Shown here in pieces: positions 59,346 through 64,000 of a stretch of DNA of 64,000 nucleotides. The translations under genes were made by a program, and so were the position numbers. Positions within the stretch are counted from its first letter, which is position 1. Each line of letters opens with the position of its first letter. The DNA comes from Acridotheres tristis (Eukaryota > Chordata > Aves > Passeriformes > Sturnidae). The notes under the pieces were generated by a model. That model did not search any database and was not told the origin of the DNA. It saw only the letters and a list, made by a program, of their open reading frames with translations. The stretch lies in NCBI GenBank assembly GCA_037013685.1, contig CM072889.1:19415976-19479975 (forward strand), read 5' to 3'.

Positions 59346-62300
59346 AAGCATCCTTGGGCTGTGATTCAGCGGGCTCTGGTGCTGAATGAGGATGATTTCC
59401 CCAAAGCTCGGGTGTCTCCTCCCCACCCACAGCTGGCAGCAGAGAGAGAGCCTGACCAGCATAGCAAGAGCAGGCTACTTCTGTTTACTTCTTGTGAAAC
59501 AAAAGGGAGGCAGGGTGTAGATAAAGGTAATAAACACCTCCAAGCTGTGGCAGGCTTGGAAATGATTCTGCTGTTTATGGTTTCTCCTGGCTACAGGTAA
59601 TTCTTTGTCTGTCAAGTGGCCAGCAGCACAGACAGGGCTGAGTCCCAGCTCAGAGCTGGGGCCAGGGGCAGCAGGGTGACAAAGAGGAGCACACAGGTAC
59701 CAGGCAGGCATCCCTCTGCACTTGGCCGAGTCCTCTGCTGCTTTAGGGCCTTGTTCTCCCTGCTCCAGCACTTGTATTCCTGTGGTGTCAGTGCTGCAGC
59801 TCTGGGGAGCCCTCCTGGGAATGTGAGCAATTCAGACCCTCCAGACATGCAGGGAGAGGCTTTTCCTGCCCTGGCAGAGCCTGGCTGCCCACACAGACAC
59901 ACAAACACCCCCCCAGCCTCATAACTCTCAGGATTATTTATTCTCCACTGCCCAGCTGTTCTTGCTGTGCAGTGCTGTGAAGCCATTTGGGTAAATTTGT
60001 GTTAAAACCGCTAATTTCTGCTACCTGTTTGTCAAGAGTTCACCTGGCTGGGGTGATCTTTGGGATCCCTGCTGCCACAGGCTGGGCAGGGGGACCAGAG
60101 CTGGGAGGGGATGCTGCAGAGCTGCAGCTAATTACAGTCAAAAATCATAACTTTAGACAACTCTAATGTTTGCAGCTGGAAAGACTTAAAAGCTATTTGC
60201 CTCTAATCTCCCTCTGACAATCAATGAATTGAACAGTAAATGTTATTAGACTAATTTACTGTTCATCAAGAGTAAGAAATGAATAGAATAATTTACTATT
60301 CATACATCCAACTGTGTGACATGTGTACAGATCAGTTGGAAAGAAAAAGCAACATTAGGGTTCCAGTTCTCCTCCCATACCTTTTTTTTATTCCAATTTA
60401 TCTCCATTCTCATCCTAAAGCTGTTCTGGCTTTGCCCCAGTGGCAGAATGACCACATCTGTTTGGATCCACATCTGCCTTGGTACACAGAGCACTTTGCT
60501 TCTTGCCCAACCATCTCAGTGTTTTCCAGTGAGGAAAGCAGCCAAGAACTCAGCACATCTCCAAGGGAAGCCCCTGATAATTCACACTATTCCGTGTGAG
60601 AGGCATTTACCTCCAGTTTTCAGGTACCTCCCGTGAGGATGCTACAGTTGTGCTGCATCTTCAGCACCTCATCTTTCTGCTGTGGCTACCCTGGTTATTT
60701 GGGAGTTTGGAGCATGCTAGGAGTAAATTGGATTAATTTTTCTTTCTAGGACAAAGCGGGGATGGTGTTAGGCATTAGAAAGGCTGGAAAATCAAAATAT
60801 TCTTAGAGAGTTTGGCAATATTCATTTATGGAAAAAATCCATCCCAGCAGGTCTGCAGCCTCTCTAGTCAAATAATCTAAATATTTTAGATATCAAAGAT
60901 AGAATATGACATCACTTTCTGGATGCCACAGACCCGAGCAGAAGGAAAGCACATTGAGAACTGTGATCTAGAATGGCTGGAGCTGAAGTTCAAAATGGGG
61001 CTGGTGTCACCTCCTGGTGTGGCTGCCCTTCCAACCCTCAGTGATTGTTTGTGGAGTCAAAACTTGGGGCTTCCTGGTGATGGGAAGAGATGTGACAGCC
61101 CTGGTGACTTTACCTTCAAACCCAGCACAGGACTGATGCCCTTCCTATTGGTTCTCCTTGGCTAAATTCTTTTTTTTTTTCCTGCAAGTTGCACCAAACA
61201 GGAGCAGTTTTCTAGTTCAGAGGAAATAGCTGGTAAGTGCACACAGACAACTTCTCACTTCAGCTCTATGGTTTTTCCAGCACCCCAAGAGATCCCACAG
61301 TTCCTGTTTTGATAAACAAATGCCACCTACCATCTGCCATCTCCCAGTGCCTCTGTCAGGAAGGGAGGGTTGCAGAATTCTTCCAGCTGGAAGAGTCTCA
61401 GCTGTCTCTGCACTTCTGCACTGCCCTTTGGTGTGATTTTAAAGCTCTGTCCACAAGCTCTCAAGTGCTGGTGTTGAAAAGAAAATCTGACAAAATCAAA
61501 GATTCAGCCTTGAAGATTTCGGATTGCTTTTGCTTTTAAAACACTTTACAAAACCACCAGCAAACCAGAAAGTACAGTTTTACCTTTTTTTTCCTGTTTC
61601 TGAGCCATTACTGTTCCAGCACCAAGCTGTGCCAAAGGCTGTGCTCTTGTGAATAGTTCGTGGAGGAACAGGGATAATTATTATTAATTTGTGCTGGATG
61701 TGGGGAGCACACCTGAGGAAAGGTGCTGCTGCCCTGTGTGTGCAAGGCAGGGGAGCTGTGCAGGGCAGAGCTGATGCTGGCTGAGCTGCAGCCAGCTCTG
61801 ATGTCTGTGCTAGGCAATGTCTGAAAAATAGAATCAACACATCAAATGATCTGTCATGTAAGTTTTCCGTGTCAAGGAAAATAGCCCAAGGCCCTTCTTC
61901 CCACATTTGCTGCTACAACAGCCAGACAACCTGGCCTCTGAATTTATTCTGGTCTTTAATCAGGCAAAATCCCTGTGATCTCTGAGGTTGGGCTTCACGG
62001 TTCTGGAAATAGATTATGCAGTTTACTCAAAGGAAAGCACTTACCCACTGCTGCTGAGGTCTGTGGTCACTGTGAGAGTCACACACGTTGTGCACAGCCT
62101 GCTGAAAACCTGGAGATGCTCTCATTTGTCCCAGTCCTATCTGTGCAATAAACATCCAGCGTGGCTGCTTCTGAGCCATTTCTCCTGTTCTGTTTCCCTC
62201 TGTATACACACAAGCAGATGCTCTCCAGCACCCAGATGACTCTGAGTGCTGCTTTCATCCTCAGCTGGTTTTTTCTCTGTTAATTTTTTCCATGCTCCTT

Positions 62301-63814
62301 GTGCTGTGGTTTACCTTTCCCCCAACTGTGTTGCTCTAAGAACAAATCTGGTCTTCCACAGCTCAGGCACAGCGAGGCTGCACAGGCTGCAAGGTGTCTG
62401 CTACTCTTAATTGTTTTTCTTCCCCAGTTCAGGGCACAAATAAAATTTCAGTTGGTCAGAGTGGGATTTTCCCTCCATGTACTTACTGTGCTTGCCTTTC
62501 CACCTTAATTAACTATTTCACAGGTTTTTCAGGATGTTGTGAGAAAGAACATCAACCAAAACACGTTCAGCTGATGCAGACTCTGCCACTGGCAGCTCCA
62601 GGTGGAGCAGAACCATCGTGATGTTCATTAAACTCTCCATTTCGAGTTCTGAGGACTCTCAGTAATTCAGAGCTCTAAAATGACCACACCTTGAGGAGGG
62701 AGAGAATGTAAAACCAGACATGAGCCAGAATTCAAGAGCAAACTCAGCCTAAGCAGCCTTTTAGGCCGACACGGAATTTCTCTGGCAGGCACTACGGTTT
62801 TCTTGTGTATGTATTAAAGCTCAGCAGTGCTTTGTGCTGCCACTGCCCCTCTCTCCCGTGGTGCAGCCCTGGTCGCTCTCACTGATGTGTGCTATTTCGG
62901 AACTAAAGCATAAAGTTTATCATCCCTGCTGTTCTACCCTGCAAGCAGGAGTTTAAAAAAGGTCGACTACTGTGTTCAGGCAACATCAAATTACTGTAAA
63001 ACAAGTGAGAAACTGCAGCAATATATGGAGAATCTCAGCATCTTCAGTTCTCTTTCAGGCTTTTGTTATAAATGGGTTGCAAACTGTTGCATTCCTTACA
63101 GAAACACGAGCCATCAGCTCAGACATCCCTCCCAAATTGATAAACAGTGTGGATTTGCAAATGAAAAAGTTTTATACCTGGACATGCCCCGGTGCACTTG
63201 GCATGCTTTGTGTGAGCTGTCTAATGAAGAGTTTTGTGTTAAAAACCAGCTTCAGGCTGTTTCGGCTTTGTTTGATAAAAACGATGAGAGAAGATGCACA
63301 CAGCTACTTGGAGGATGTGTCACACAGCTCTGGGCTGGGTGAGAGAGGAATTGGGCACTTCCTCATCAATCTCTTCCTCCCAAAAGTGGAACTCGAGTGT
63401 CCCAAAAGCATCCTGCACACACAGCTCTGCATCAGCCAACTGCTCAGGCAGCACCAGCCCTTCCTGTGCCACAGAGGACACGTTTAACCCTTCCAGGATT
63501 TAACCTTTCCAGGCTGACACTGCAGCCCCAGCACAGCTTTCAGCCTCCTGCCAGAACCTGAGCACCTGAGTGCTGCAGGCACACCTGGAACCGGCCCTGC
63601 TCCCTCCCCAGGGCTGCCTTCAGTTCCTGCTCCTGCATTCAGGCAGGGCTGCTGGCTGGAGATGCAGCCCTGAGGAGGCTCTGTCTCCTCACTGAGGGTG
63701 CAAAAGGTAACGGGGAGCTGGAATCCTACAGCCAGGGAGAGGTGGGAGGCACAAAACTGGTGGAGAAGGGAATTAAAGATGATGCTCACTTGTACCAGCA
63801 GGTGAGCTCAGGAA
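59346..63814. other. non-coding stretch, no gene seen
   Basis: No supportable gene. The 171-codon plus frame at 62,972-63,487 is the longest non-repetitive one nearby. It is overlapped by a 105-codon frame in a second phase and has no domain I recognise, so it is not called. Two small hairpins at 60,230-60,303 are noted among the findings. Confidence 0.5.
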
Positions 63815-64000
63815 GGGATGAATGGATGGATCCATGGATGGATGGATGGATGATGGATCCATGGATGGATGGATGGATGGATCCATGGATGGATGGATGG
63901 ATGGATGGATGATGGATCCATGGATGGATGGATGGATCCATGGATGGATGATGGATGGATGGATGGATGGATCCATGGATGGATGGATGATGGATGATGG
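63815..64000. repeat. (GGAT)n microsatellite, cut by window end
   Basis: GGAT tetramers interrupted at intervals by GATGATGG and by GGATCCATGG. The word ATGGATCCAT is a perfect 10-bp palindrome and recurs five times. The array continues beyond the right edge, so its full length is unknown. The minus-strand open frame over it is an artefact. Confidence 0.95.

Noticed and set aside
62972..63487. 171-codon plus open frame outside repeats
   Set aside because: No recognisable domain, no splice context, a second overlapping frame is nearly as open, and several equally long frames occur elsewhere in the window by chance.
28686..64000. CRISPR-like arrays
   Set aside because: All regular repeats here are head-to-tail satellites without unique spacers, and the sequence is vertebrate.

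Overview
The window looks like nuclear DNA from a bird, probably a songbird. Four fragments match the 3' region of avian CR1 retroposons. Two copies of one long terminal repeat (LTR) and a decayed retroviral pol remnant are also present. The rest is non-coding sequence of modest GC content, broken up by GC-rich minisatellites. I found no protein-coding gene, exon chain, tRNA, rRNA or recognisable small RNA that I can defend. The longest open frames either lie inside tandem arrays or are unstructured stretches with no recognisable domain. The interval is best read as intergenic or deep intronic.

Layout. 1-8,470: anonymous DNA, a modular 14/17/20-bp minisatellite (1,433-2,195) and a CR1 fragment (2,312-2,470). 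8,471-9,261: first LTR copy. 10,968-11,240: second CR1. 20,461-20,855: 44/31-bp minisatellite. 23,980-24,638: 24-bp minisatellite that repeats a CAGGTGAG core about 27 times. It is followed at once by a third CR1 (24,716-25,145) with an 11-bp array grown inside its 3' terminus. 28,686-29,049: GGAGA microsatellite. 31,600-32,770: decayed protease/reverse-transcriptase segment of an endogenous retrovirus, then a ~50-bp minisatellite (33,263-33,890). 35,715-36,040: the most CpG-rich patch of the window. 37,496-38,848: a pair of inverted ~170-180-bp arms about 1 kb apart. 41,312-41,960: 61-bp minisatellite passing into CTG and GAT repeats. 48,238-48,544: TATAA array. 52,738-53,549: second LTR copy. 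55,147-55,366: second GGAGA array. 59,130-59,345: fourth CR1, in the opposite orientation to the others. 63,815-64,000: GGAT array running off the window edge.

There is no gene set working together here. The useful content is repeat biology: minisatellites built from modules, transposon ends that seeded satellites, retroviral fossils and an inverted duplication. A few CpG-bearing islands in AT-rich surroundings are candidate regulatory elements. Boundaries of transposon fragments are approximate because they were read by eye against remembered family features, not aligned to a library.
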